Source: Streptomyces clavifer
Lineage (GTDB): Bacteria; Actinomycetota; Actinomycetes; Streptomycetales; Streptomycetaceae
Direction: 5' to 3'
Assembly: GCA_014651175.1 (NCBI GenBank)
Contig: BMWJ01000004.1
Location: forward strand, 124,001 to 188,000
Length of the DNA stretch: 64,000 nt
Shown here: positions 57,649-64,000 of the stretch, in pieces
Numbering within the stretch: the stretch's first letter is position 1
Layout: the number at the start of each line of letters is the position of its first letter
Translations under genes and position numbers: made by a program
The notes under the pieces: model-generated
Told to the model about the DNA's origin: nothing
Databases searched by the model: none
What the model saw: the letters and a program-made list of their open reading frames with translations, nothing else

Positions 57649-57860
57649 CCACAGTCCCTGGGACGCGATCCTTTCGGCGACAACTCCGTCACCTCCACGG
57701 GCTCGGCCCGGTCGGGCGTCGAGTGGCACGGGCAGTCGCACGCCTCATAGATCACCGGGACGTCGGCTGGTGCCAAAAACGGGGAGGACTCAACGCAGGT
57801 GGAGTGTGTGCCGATCCGGCACTCGATCGAGCGGTAGGGCCCCGTAGAGACCGCGGACAT
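57315..57860 (-). CDS. Cys-rich small protein, 3' end lost into antisense of the amidohydrolase
   Basis: The first about 60 residues look genuine: MSAVSTGPYRSIECRIGTHS, TCVESSPFLAPADVPVIYEA, CDCPCHSTPDRAEPVEVTEL. This follows a C-x5-H-x2-C ... VPVIYE-x-C-x-C-x-C-H layout that I associate with small zinc-type proteins of Streptomyces integrative elements and phages. After about 57650 the frame runs antisense through the amidohydrolase gene with no sense. The true gene was probably about 70 codons and has been cut at its 3' end. Confidence 0.5.
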   Translation of the reverse strand: MSAVSTGPYRSIECRIGTHSTCVESSPFLAPADVPVIYEACDCPCHSTPDRAEPVEVTELSPKGSRPRDCGYAAIRVPRRQTARVLRVSLMLLVGSPSTSRRSARRPSAMRPRSLRRKRRAVVAVAARRARAGVRPAVTRYCSSWCRLAPCARPPKNVSGMETSVPASTSTPAVSSARTVS

Positions 57861-57922
57861 CGTGGTGCCCGCAGCACACTGCGAGATCGTCTACGAGATC
57901 CCGGTCAGTCGGTAGTTCGAGG

Positions 57923-58132
57923 GTGGGGGCAGAGCAGGTGGACGAGTCGGTGTCGTGCCTGGAGTGTGGTCACGTACTGGAGACCGCAGGGCTGACGCTG
58001 GTGGGCCGCGAGGGTGGCGGGCGGGCGTGCCGTTCACTCTGGAAGTGCAGTGGAGGTCACATCTGGTGGCGGTGGGCGGACCAACCGGATGCGGTGCTGG
58101 AAGTCTGCCCTCTGCCGCAGTTTTTCCGGTGA
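57923..58132 (+). CDS. Small zinc-ribbon-like protein
   Basis: A 69-residue protein: MGAEQVDESVSCLECGHVLE, GGGRACRSLWKCSGGHIWWR, DQPDAVLEVCPLPQFFR. The C-x2-C ... C-x5-C-x3-H pattern suggests one zinc site. GTG start; GAGGGTGG lies close upstream. Another small element-type gene inside the tRNA-bracketed island. Function unknown. Confidence 0.6.
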   Translation: MGAEQVDESVSCLECGHVLETAGLTLVGREGGGRACRSLWKCSGGHIWWRWADQPDAVLEVCPLPQFFR

Positions 58133-58260
58133 GCGCCACGGGAGCCGCCACGAACCGGCGAACATGCCGGAAGCCGTGCCCCCCGCGTGCCCCTTCCGGG
58201 CCCGACAGAGCGGGAAAACAGGGGGAACAGCGGTGCCCGGCGGGATACGGACATGGCAAA

Positions 58261-58292
58261 GGCCCCCGACCATACGTACTGGTCGGGGGCCT
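58261..58292 (-). terminator. Terminator of tRNA-Ser(TGA)
   Basis: GGCCCCCGACCA, TACGTAC, TGGTCGGGGGCC, 9 nt past the tRNA 3' end on the minus strand. Confidence 0.85.
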
Positions 58293-58300
58293 CTCGCCTG

Positions 58301-58387
58301 CGGTGGGTGTGGGATTTGAACCCACGGTCACATCGCTGCGACGACGGTTTTCAAGACCGTTCCCTTAGGCCGCTCGGGCAACCCACC
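58301..58387 (-). tRNA. tRNA-Ser (anticodon TGA)
   Basis: Minus strand GGTGGGT ... ACCCACC acceptor stem, anticodon loop CTTGAAA in the stem ACGGT/ACCGT (anticodon TGA), long variable arm, T-arm GTGGGTTCAAATCCCAC, discriminator G, no encoded CCA, 87 nt. Its 3' half is duplicated at 55618-55675. Confidence 0.96.
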
Positions 58388-58446
58388 CCGCATCGTGGCC
58401 CACCCGGCAGCCGGGTCCGCCTCGACGCGAAGGACAGCCTAGCCGG

Positions 58447-59943
58447 TCAGCTGTCGCCCTTGCGCTCGCCCAGGACGAGCTCGGCCGTGGCCGTCCGGCC
58501 GTCGCGCTTGTAGGTGAGCGTGACCTTGTCGCCCGGCTTGTGGGTCCAGATCTCACCGATGAGGGTCGGACCGCTCTCGACCACGGTGTCGTTGAACTTC
58601 GTGATCACGTCACCCGCCTTCAACCCCGCCTTGGCCGCGGGCCCGTCCGGCGTGACGGCCGGGGTACCCGACGCTCCCTGGTCGGAGATCGCGGCGCCGC
58701 CGGTCTTCTCCTCCATCGTCACCGTCGCGCCGATCACCGGGTAGACCGGCTCACCGGTCTTGATGAGCTGCTCGGCGACGTTCTTCGCCTGGTTGACCGG
58801 AATCGCGAAGCCGAGGCCGATGGAGCCCGCCTGGGACTGGCCGGCGCCGCCCCCGCTGGTGGACTGGATGGCCGAGTTGATGCCGATGACCGCGCCGCCC
58901 GCGTCCAGCAGCGGGCCGCCGGAGTTGCCCGGGTTGATCGAGGCGTCGGTCTGCAGGGCACTCATGTACGAGTTCTTGTTGCTGGAACCGTCACCGGAGG
59001 CGACCGGGCGGTTCTTCGCACTGATGATGCCGGTGGTCACCGTGTTGGACAGACCGAACGGCGCACCGATGGCGATGGTGGAATCGCCCACCGCGACCTT
59101 CTCCGAATCGCCGAGCGGCAGCGGTGTCAGTCCGTTCGGAGGGTTCTTGAGCTTCAGCACGGCCACGTCGTAGCCCTGGGCCCGGCCGACCACCTCGGCG
59201 TCGTACTTCTTCCCGTCGGAGAACGTCGCCGTCAGCTGGCCGCTGTCAGCCGCGGAGGCCACCACGTGGTTGTTCGTGAGGATGTGGCCCTCCTTGTCGT
59301 ACACGAAGCCGGTGCCCGTACCGCCCTCACCGTCGCCGGACTGGGCGTCGATGGTGACGACGCTGGGCAGTGCCTTCGCCGCGACGCCCGCGACCGTGCC
59401 CTCCGCGCGCTTGAAGTCCTTCGGGCTGTTGGAGGCCGCGACCGTGGTCGAGCCCGAGGAGGAACCGGAGTCGTTCCGGTCGGCCGCCCAGAAGCCGAGC
59501 GCTCCGCCCACCCCGCCGGCGACGAGGGCCGCCACCGCGACGGCGGCGACCAGGCCGCCCGCGCGGGGCCTGCGCGACGGCTCGGCTGCCGCGGGCGCCG
59601 GGGCGCCCCACACCGGGGTGCCGCCACCGTCCGCGTACGACGGGACGGCGGGAGGGGGCGGCGGCCAGGCCGCCGAGGCGGCCGGGGGCTGCTGCGGAGG
59701 CGACGGCGGCTGGTAGGGCTGCTGGTCGTACGAGTGGAAGGACGGGTCGGGGCCGTCCTGGTGCGTCGCGGCCGGAACCTGGGCCGTCGGCGCGTCCGCG
59801 GGGACGGACGGGCCGGCCCCGGACGCCGACGGGCCTCCCTGCGGGGCGCCCTCAGGAGCGGCAGCCGGCACGGGAGGTGCGGACGGAACGGACGGTACGG
59901 ACGGACCCGCGGTGCCCTCGTTGCCCTCGTTCTCGGTGCTCAC
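58447..59943 (-). CDS. HtrA/DegP-like membrane serine protease with PDZ domain
   Basis: A 498-residue protein. A Pro/Ala-rich cytoplasmic part (1-125) is followed by one membrane helix (about 128-152, GGLVAAVAVAALVAGGVGGA). The extracellular trypsin-like domain (about 180-375) shows the triad: LTNNHVVASA (His), GYDVAVLKLK (Asp), SINPGNSGGPLLDAGG (Ser). A PDZ domain ends it (about 395-490, GPAAKAGLKAGDVITKFNDT). The S1C family degrades or refolds damaged exported proteins. GTG 59943 has GAGGAG 9 nt upstream. It is divergent from the GDPD gene with a small palindrome between. Confidence 0.94.
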   Translation of the reverse strand: MSTENEGNEGTAGPSVPSVPSAPPVPAAAPEGAPQGGPSASGAGPSVPADAPTAQVPAATHQDGPDPSFHSYDQQPYQPPSPPQQPPAASAAWPPPPPAVPSYADGGGTPVWGAPAPAAAEPSRRPRAGGLVAAVAVAALVAGGVGGALGFWAADRNDSGSSSGSTTVAASNSPKDFKRAEGTVAGVAAKALPSVVTIDAQSGDGEGGTGTGFVYDKEGHILTNNHVVASAADSGQLTATFSDGKKYDAEVVGRAQGYDVAVLKLKNPPNGLTPLPLGDSEKVAVGDSTIAIGAPFGLSNTVTTGIISAKNRPVASGDGSSNKNSYMSALQTDASINPGNSGGPLLDAGGAVIGINSAIQSTSGGGAGQSQAGSIGLGFAIPVNQAKNVAEQLIKTGEPVYPVIGATVTMEEKTGGAAISDQGASGTPAVTPDGPAAKAGLKAGDVITKFNDTVVESGPTLIGEIWTHKPGDKVTLTYKRDGRTATAELVLGERKGDS

Positions 59944-60089
59944 AGCTCTTTACTCCTCAGGTTCCACTCGGCAATCGGCAAGAGATCCGCTGTGCACGTG
60001 TCTGCGGTCAGCTTTTCCCACAGCACGTCAGGCCACTGTAAGCAGGACCTGTGCATCCGCACACCAATCTTTACATCAGGCAAAACGGT

Positions 60090-60102
60090 CTTACGCAGTA
60101 AG
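60090..60102. promoter_or_regulatory. 13-bp palindrome in the htrA-like/GDPD divergent gap
   Basis: CTTACGCAGTAAG is perfect (5-bp arms, 3-nt centre). It lies 40 nt before the GDPD start and 147 nt before the protease start, in an AT-richer stretch holding likely promoters of both. Confidence 0.45.
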
Positions 60103-60141
60103 GGGTCGGCACTCGCCGCGTCACGGTGGCACCATGGCGCG

Positions 60142-60972
60142 GTGACCCACGCACGCCTACCCGCCGCACGCCCTCCCATCCAGGTCATCGCCCATCGCGG
60201 GGCCTCGGACGACGCCCCCGAGCACACCCTGGCCGCATACCGGAAGGCCATCGAGGACGGTGCCGACGCACTGGAATGCGATGTCCGCCTCACCGCCGAC
60301 GGCCGGCTCGTCTGTGTGCACGACCGCAGGGTGAACCGCACGTCCAACGGCCGGGGGGCCGTCTCCGCCCTGGAACTCGCCGATCTCGCCGCACTCGACT
60401 TCGGCTCCTGGAAGGACCGCGAGGAGTCTCCCGACTGGGACCCGCTGCCGGGCGAGCTCACGTCCGTGCTCACGCTGGAACGGCTCCTCGAGCTGGTCAC
60501 CGAGGTGCGGGCGACCGGGCGGCCGCTCCAGCTGGCCATCGAGACCAAGCACCCCACGCGCTGGGCCGGCCAGGTCGAGGAACGGCTGCTGCATCTCCTC
60601 AAGAGGTTCGAACTGGACGCTCCCGCGCCGGCCGGCGAGGCGTCCCCGGTCCGTGTCATGAGCTTCTCCGCGCGGTCGCTCTACCGCATCCGGGCCGCCG
60701 CACCCGCTCTGCCCACGGTCTTCCTGATGCAGTTCGTCTCACCGCGGCTGCGTGACGGGCGGCTCCCCGCCGGGGCCAGGATCGCCGGCCCGGGGATGCG
60801 GATCGTACGCAATCACCCCGGACACATCGAGCGCCTGCACCGCGCGGGTCACCGGGTGCACGTCTGGACCGTGAACGAGCCGGAGGACGTCGAGCTCTGC
60901 GTGCGCCTCGGCGTGGAAGCAATCATCACGAACCGACCCAAACAGGTGCTGGCGCAACTAGGCCGCTCTTAA
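60142..60972 (+). CDS. Glycerophosphodiester phosphodiesterase family protein
   Basis: A 276-residue GDPD TIM barrel that hydrolyses deacylated phospholipids to sn-glycerol 3-phosphate. Motifs: IQVIAHRGASDDAPEHTLAA (HRGA), GADALECDVRLTADGRLVCV (ExD), HDRRVNRTSNGRG (second His), LAIETKHPTRWAG (ExK) and VHVWTVNEPEDVELC. There is no signal peptide, so it is cytoplasmic. The GTG start at 60142 has no obvious ribosome site and may be near-leaderless. It is divergent from the HtrA-like gene. Confidence 0.92.
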   Translation: MTHARLPAARPPIQVIAHRGASDDAPEHTLAAYRKAIEDGADALECDVRLTADGRLVCVHDRRVNRTSNGRGAVSALELADLAALDFGSWKDREESPDWDPLPGELTSVLTLERLLELVTEVRATGRPLQLAIETKHPTRWAGQVEERLLHLLKRFELDAPAPAGEASPVRVMSFSARSLYRIRAAAPALPTVFLMQFVSPRLRDGRLPAGARIAGPGMRIVRNHPGHIERLHRAGHRVHVWTVNEPEDVELCVRLGVEAIITNRPKQVLAQLGRS

Positions 60973-61112
60973 CATCAGTTACAGGGGGTGCACCGGCGCA
61001 TTCATTCCGCGTTCGAGCGTTACGAGTGCATCACTGACAAGGCAATGGCCGGTTTCCGGTGAAGCCCGGGGGGGCATCCAATTCGTGGCATGGGGCAAAG
61101 GAGGTGTCGGGG

Positions 61113-61706
61113 GTGGCGTTTGTGGTGGCACAGGAAGTGCCGACGTCGTCGAGCATGGCCGTACCCCATGGCCCTGCGGGCGTGGGGCAGGCACGGCATT
61201 GCATGCGTGAGGAGCTGCGCGGCAACGGGGTGTCGGACACGGTCGTCGACGACGCTGTACTGATCCTTTCCGAACTTCTCAGCAACGCCTGCCGGCACGG
61301 CAGACCCCTGGGCCGTCACGCGGAAGTCGGTGACGGCGACATCCGCGCCGCCTGGCGCATGAACAGAGCGGGTGACCTCACCGTCGAGGTCACGGACGGC
61401 GGCGGTCCGACCAGACCGGTGCCGGCCACACCGTCGGTGACCGCCCGCGGCGGACGCGGGCTCAACATCATCAGCGCCCTCGCGGAGAAGTGGGGGGTCC
61501 GGGACGACACGTCCGGCGAGGTCACCGTCTGGGCCCTGGTCGCCTCGGATCACGGACGCAAGGCGTTCACGACACGCGCCGAGCCCCTGGGCCGTACGGC
61601 GTCCAGCCGTCGCGAGCGGGACGGGCTGCACGGGCTGCACGGACGCGGTCCACTGGACGAGTTGGACTTCGCCGACGTTCTCGACGCCTTCGACGACGCG
61701 GGCTGA
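61113..61706 (+). CDS. HATPase_c_2 anti-sigma-type ATP-binding protein
   Basis: A 197-residue GHKL-fold protein of the RsbW/SpoIIAB-like group abundant in Streptomyces: VVDDAVLILSELLSNACRHG (N-box), TVEVTDGGGPTRP (G1), TARGGRGLNIISALAEKWGV (G2). It may be an anti-sigma kinase; no sigma or anti-anti-sigma gene is next to it. GTG 61113 is favoured by a perfect AAGGAGG (61098-61104) 8 nt upstream, over GTG 61059. The C-terminal 40 residues (HGLHGLHGRGPLDELDFADV) are an acidic extension. Confidence 0.88.
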   Translation: MAFVVAQEVPTSSSMAVPHGPAGVGQARHCMREELRGNGVSDTVVDDAVLILSELLSNACRHGRPLGRHAEVGDGDIRAAWRMNRAGDLTVEVTDGGGPTRPVPATPSVTARGGRGLNIISALAEKWGVRDDTSGEVTVWALVASDHGRKAFTTRAEPLGRTASSRRERDGLHGLHGRGPLDELDFADVLDAFDDAG

Positions 61707-61833
61707 GCGTCCCGGCGGACGGCACGGCGGAGCGGGACCGGCGTGGGCACACCGGCAGGTGTGCCCCGGTGGCGACGGGGACGGCTAGGCTCGCGGCCGA
61801 GACCTCACTGTCGCAAACGGGAGAACGCCCACC

Positions 61834-62799
61834 ATGGCCAAGAAGCGCCCTCAGTCCAAGGCCGGGAAGCAGCAGCTCAAGGATGGTGAGATCCCGGTCG
61901 TCGGGGCCCGCGAGCCCTGCCCGTGCGGATCGGGCCGTCGCTACAAGGCGTGTCACGGCCGCGCCGCGGCCCAGGCCGTCACCGAGCTGGTCCAGCGCCC
62001 CTTCGAGGGGCTGGCCGGCGAATGCGACTGGATCGCCCTGCGCGAGCTGGTCCCCGCCGCAACGGTCGAGCTGACCCTGAAGGACGGGCTGCCGGAGGGC
62101 GTGCCCTCCGTGAAGCTCGCGACCGTACTCCCGATGGCCTGGCCGGCGCTGCGCCGCGACGACGGTTCCGTCCTCCTCGCCCTGCAGAACGACACCTCGT
62201 CCGGTGACCTCAGCCGCGACCTGGCGGACACCCTGCTGCGCGCGCTGGAGGCGGAGCCGGGTTCGCCGGTCGCCGCCCGCCGTGTACCCGCCGACGGCCC
62301 CCGTCTGCAGGACGTCCTCGACCCCGGGGCCGTGTTCGAGCCGGTCGTGCACTCCGGGTTCGAGTTCTGGGTCCCGGACGCGGAGAACGCGTCGGCCGAG
62401 GTGTCCGCCTCCCTGGAGCGCGCCAACGCGGCCGCGATCCCGACCACCCTGCTCTCCGGCGTGGACGCCGCCTACTGGTGCGAGACTCCGGAGAAGAACC
62501 ACCTGCGCTGGGTCATGCCGCACCCCGAGGAGCAGCTCCTCGACGCACTCGCCCGACTGCACGCGGCGGGCGCCTCCTCGCTCGGTGAGGACACCCGCCT
62601 GGTCGGTTCCTTCCGGGCACACGGGCTGATGGTCCCGGTCTGGGACCTGCCGAGCACGATGGGCGCCGAGGAGTGCGAGAAGCCCGCGGCGCAGTTCGCG
62701 GAGGCGCTTGCCGGGGCACTCGCCTCGGACGCCCCCCTCACCGGCGAGGAGCGCAGGGCGCGCGGCGGGCTCACCAACCGTCAGGTCACCCTCAGCTGA
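61834..62799 (+). CDS. DUF5926 family protein with SEC-C motif
   Basis: A 321-residue protein with a SEC-C zinc motif near the start (REPCPCGSGRRYKACHG; C29, C31, C40, H41) and a conserved actinobacterial body: LPMAWPALRRDDGSVLLALQ, FEFWVPDAENASAEVSASLE, YWCETPEKNHLRWVMPHPEE, VPVWDLPSTMGAEECEKPAA. The SEC-C zinc knuckle binds SecB or ribosomes in other proteins; here the role is unknown. ATG 61834 starts the family-typical MAKKRPQSKAGKQQL. Monocistronic. Confidence 0.92.
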   Translation: MAKKRPQSKAGKQQLKDGEIPVVGAREPCPCGSGRRYKACHGRAAAQAVTELVQRPFEGLAGECDWIALRELVPAATVELTLKDGLPEGVPSVKLATVLPMAWPALRRDDGSVLLALQNDTSSGDLSRDLADTLLRALEAEPGSPVAARRVPADGPRLQDVLDPGAVFEPVVHSGFEFWVPDAENASAEVSASLERANAAAIPTTLLSGVDAAYWCETPEKNHLRWVMPHPEEQLLDALARLHAAGASSLGEDTRLVGSFRAHGLMVPVWDLPSTMGAEECEKPAAQFAEALAGALASDAPLTGEERRARGGLTNRQVTLS

Positions 62800-63418
62800 C
62801 GGTGACGACAGTCCGGACGGATGCGGTGACTCCTGTCACAGCTCCCCGTACTCGTCGGTAAATCCCTGTCCGAATAGGCGAGATCGAATTTGCTAACGGC
62901 AGATCTCTTGTTACCGTTCTGAAAGCCCGGTCGCTGGTGCATCCCCCGTCGCCAGCGATCGGGCGTCCTCGTTTCCGGGCACGGACGGCCGGGGCGCACG
63001 CCGGAGCACACACGGACCGGCGCACCTGCGGCACCGGCCCCTTCCGCTTCTGCCCTCCGCACCCGTCGACCGGCCCTCGCGACAGGTCCGTGCTCCGGGT
63101 GGGTTCTGCACGCGGGGTGAGTCGCGGTCCACGCCGTGGCGTCCGCCGGCGGCGTGCGCCCCGGACCGCGTTCGTCCGCGAGGGACGGGCCGTTCGCTTT
63201 CGGACAGAAGTACGAGTCCTTGGCGGAACACCGGGCATGACGCGTCGGCACCACGGGATACACGCGCGGCAGCATCCACGCACCCGTGCCATCGGCCCGT
63301 GAAGCAGAACTCGGGCGGACCCACACCCCGAGGGTGAGCCGCCCGACGTTTCCGCGCCTGCCGTTTCCGCGCCCGCCGCTTCCACCCACGCCGTTGCGTC
63401 GGTGGCGGCGTCCAGGGT
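62800..63418. other. 619-nt gap without a supported gene; AT-rich start and hairpin
   Basis: The left part (62830-62925) is AT-rich for this genome and has nested inverted repeats: GAGATC ... GATCTC and AACGG ... CCGTT. A 13-bp hairpin follows at 62925-62964 (GCCCGGTCGCTGG with GCCAGCGATCGGGC-type complement, one G-T pair). Open frames to the right (62937-63385, both strands) show no protein-like sequence. It could hold a small RNA, or be a control region. Confidence 0.5.
62925..62964. terminator. Hairpin in the DUF5926 downstream gap
   Basis: A 13-bp stem with one G-T pair and a 14-nt loop, followed by TCCTCGTTT. It may terminate DUF5926 transcripts or a small RNA starting in the AT-rich stretch before it. 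Confidence 0.6.
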
Positions 63419-64000
63419 TCAGTAGGTGAGCCGGCTTCCGCCGTCCGGAGCGCTGTTGCTCGCCTCGACCAGTGCGTCCAGGACCGCTTCCACGTCCGGG
63501 AGCCAGGGTGCGGCCGGCCCGGCCGCCGGTGCCCGTTCCCAGCGCACCTGCCCCGTACCCACCTCGGACGGAGGCAGGACGAGATAGCCGCCCTCGCCGT
63601 GGAACCGCAGCGAGCTGGGCACCCGGTCCTTCGCGTGCAGCAGCTCTCCGAGCCGTTCCAGGGTGTACGGGGCCACCAGCAGCGACCACCGGGTAGGGGT
63701 CGCCACCACGGGACCGAGGCGCAGTCCCATACCGTCGAGCGCGGCCAGCGCCCGGGCGCCCGCCACGGCCGGCAGGCTCAGCGCGCAGGGCGCCTGATCA
63801 CCCGTCGCCAGCATGACGGGGGCGGCGGGCCGGTTGGTCCACCACCAGCGCACCATGCGCGCATCGGTGGTCGCCGCCAGGAGTCCGGGATCGAAGGGAT
63901 GTGCGCCGGGGACGGCGCACTCGGGATCGGGGCAGGCACAGCCGCGGCCGCGTTCGCCGCGCGCACCCGCCGCGGCCAGTCCCACTCCGGGGAGTACGGG
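63419..64000 (-). CDS. Prim-pol domain protein (N-terminus outside window)
   Basis: The frame is open to the window edge (PVLPGVGLAAAGARGERGRG upstream of a GTG at 63985), so the gene continues to the right. The visible 193 residues match the actinobacterial prim-pol (bifunctional DNA primase/polymerase) N-terminal family: CACPDPECAVPGAHPFDPGL, MVRWWWTNRPAAPVMLATGD, RWSLLVAPYTLERLGELLHA, GYLVLPPSEVGTGQVRWERA. The LPPS segment is typical. The DxD metal motif is not clear in the visible part, so catalysis is uncertain. It is the second prim-pol gene in the window. Confidence 0.85.
   Translation of the reverse strand, partial: PVLPGVGLAAAGARGERGRGCACPDPECAVPGAHPFDPGLLAATTDARMVRWWWTNRPAAPVMLATGDQAPCALSLPAVAGARALAALDGMGLRLGPVVATPTRWSLLVAPYTLERLGELLHAKDRVPSSLRFHGEGGYLVLPPSEVGTGQVRWERAPAAGPAAPWLPDVEAVLDALVEASNSAPDGGSRLTY

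Larger units (their letters stand above)
55618..58387. mobile_element. Putative tRNA-Ser-bracketed island (remnant)
   Basis: About 2.7 kb between a truncated and an intact tRNA-Ser(TGA), with about 180 bp of homology at each side. Contents: MarR regulator, amidohydrolase, and two small Cys-rich proteins. One of these is of a type I associate with Streptomyces integrative elements. No integrase, excisionase or replication gene remains. Confidence 0.6.

Noticed and set aside
62800-62970. c-di-AMP (ydaO-type) riboswitch
   Set aside because: The conserved ydaO core elements are not visible; only generic hairpins are present.

Overview
The window is chromosomal DNA of a high-GC actinomycete, almost certainly a Streptomyces. 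G or C dominates third codon positions, GTG starts are common, and the genes are typical of the genus: adjacent SigF- and SigN-like sporulation sigma factors, a subtilisin-inhibitor (SSI) type protein, upp, tadA with its associated protein, a DUF5926 protein, and actinobacterial prim-pol genes. There is no CRISPR array, no recognisable transposase or integrase, and no rRNA.

Layout. 1-10.7 kb is a corrinoid-ring (vitamin B12) gene set in several divergent and convergent units: cobN behind a cobalamin riboswitch, cobG-cobH-cobIJ, then cobK, cbiD and cobL-cobM, with an unrelated discoidin-domain gene inserted among them. 10.9-12.2 kb is decayed: a DGPF-domain gene followed by a vestige of its ECF sigma partner and by an HhH-GPD repair gene broken by a frameshift and a small hairpin repeat. 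12.3-20.8 kb holds a secreted M28 peptidase, a LytR_C protein, upp, tadA, tRNA-Ser(CGA), a Dabb protein, sigF and sigN. 21-29.6 kb carries two drug-efflux regions: MarR / MFS / YceI, where the MFS and YceI proteins both carry carboxypeptidase-regulatory-like domains, and TetR / MFS. 29.9-35.9 kb is a tightly overlapping operon running response regulator, histidine kinase, GT2-GtrA and GT39. 36-44.8 kb is mixed accessory and regulatory content: two metabolic or unknown genes, a WYL regulator facing a DinB protein, an AlkZ-like protein, an ECF41 sigma factor with an FAD oxidoreductase, and a NERD protein.

44.9-54.7 kb has tRNA-Arg(ACG), tRNA-Ser(GCT), the SSI-like inhibitor, a 1398-residue PAS / degenerate kinase / tandem receiver protein, an acyl-CoA ligase, a SigE-family sigma factor, a small secreted protein and a prim-pol gene with a near-consensus SOS box. 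55.6-58.4 kb looks like a small island. It lies between a truncated 3' half of tRNA-Ser(TGA) and the intact gene, and contains a MarR regulator, an amidohydrolase and two small Cys-rich proteins. 58.4-64 kb returns to housekeeping-type genes: HtrA-like protease, GDPD, HATPase, DUF5926 and a prim-pol gene that runs off the window.

How it fits together. The cob genes make the corrin ring. TadA should act on the tRNA-Arg(ACG) encoded 27 kb away. SigF and SigN belong to the differentiation cascade. The efflux and glycosyltransferase units each have their own regulator and visible operator-like repeats. Gene names and functions come from remembered family features read off the translated sequence; no database search was run.
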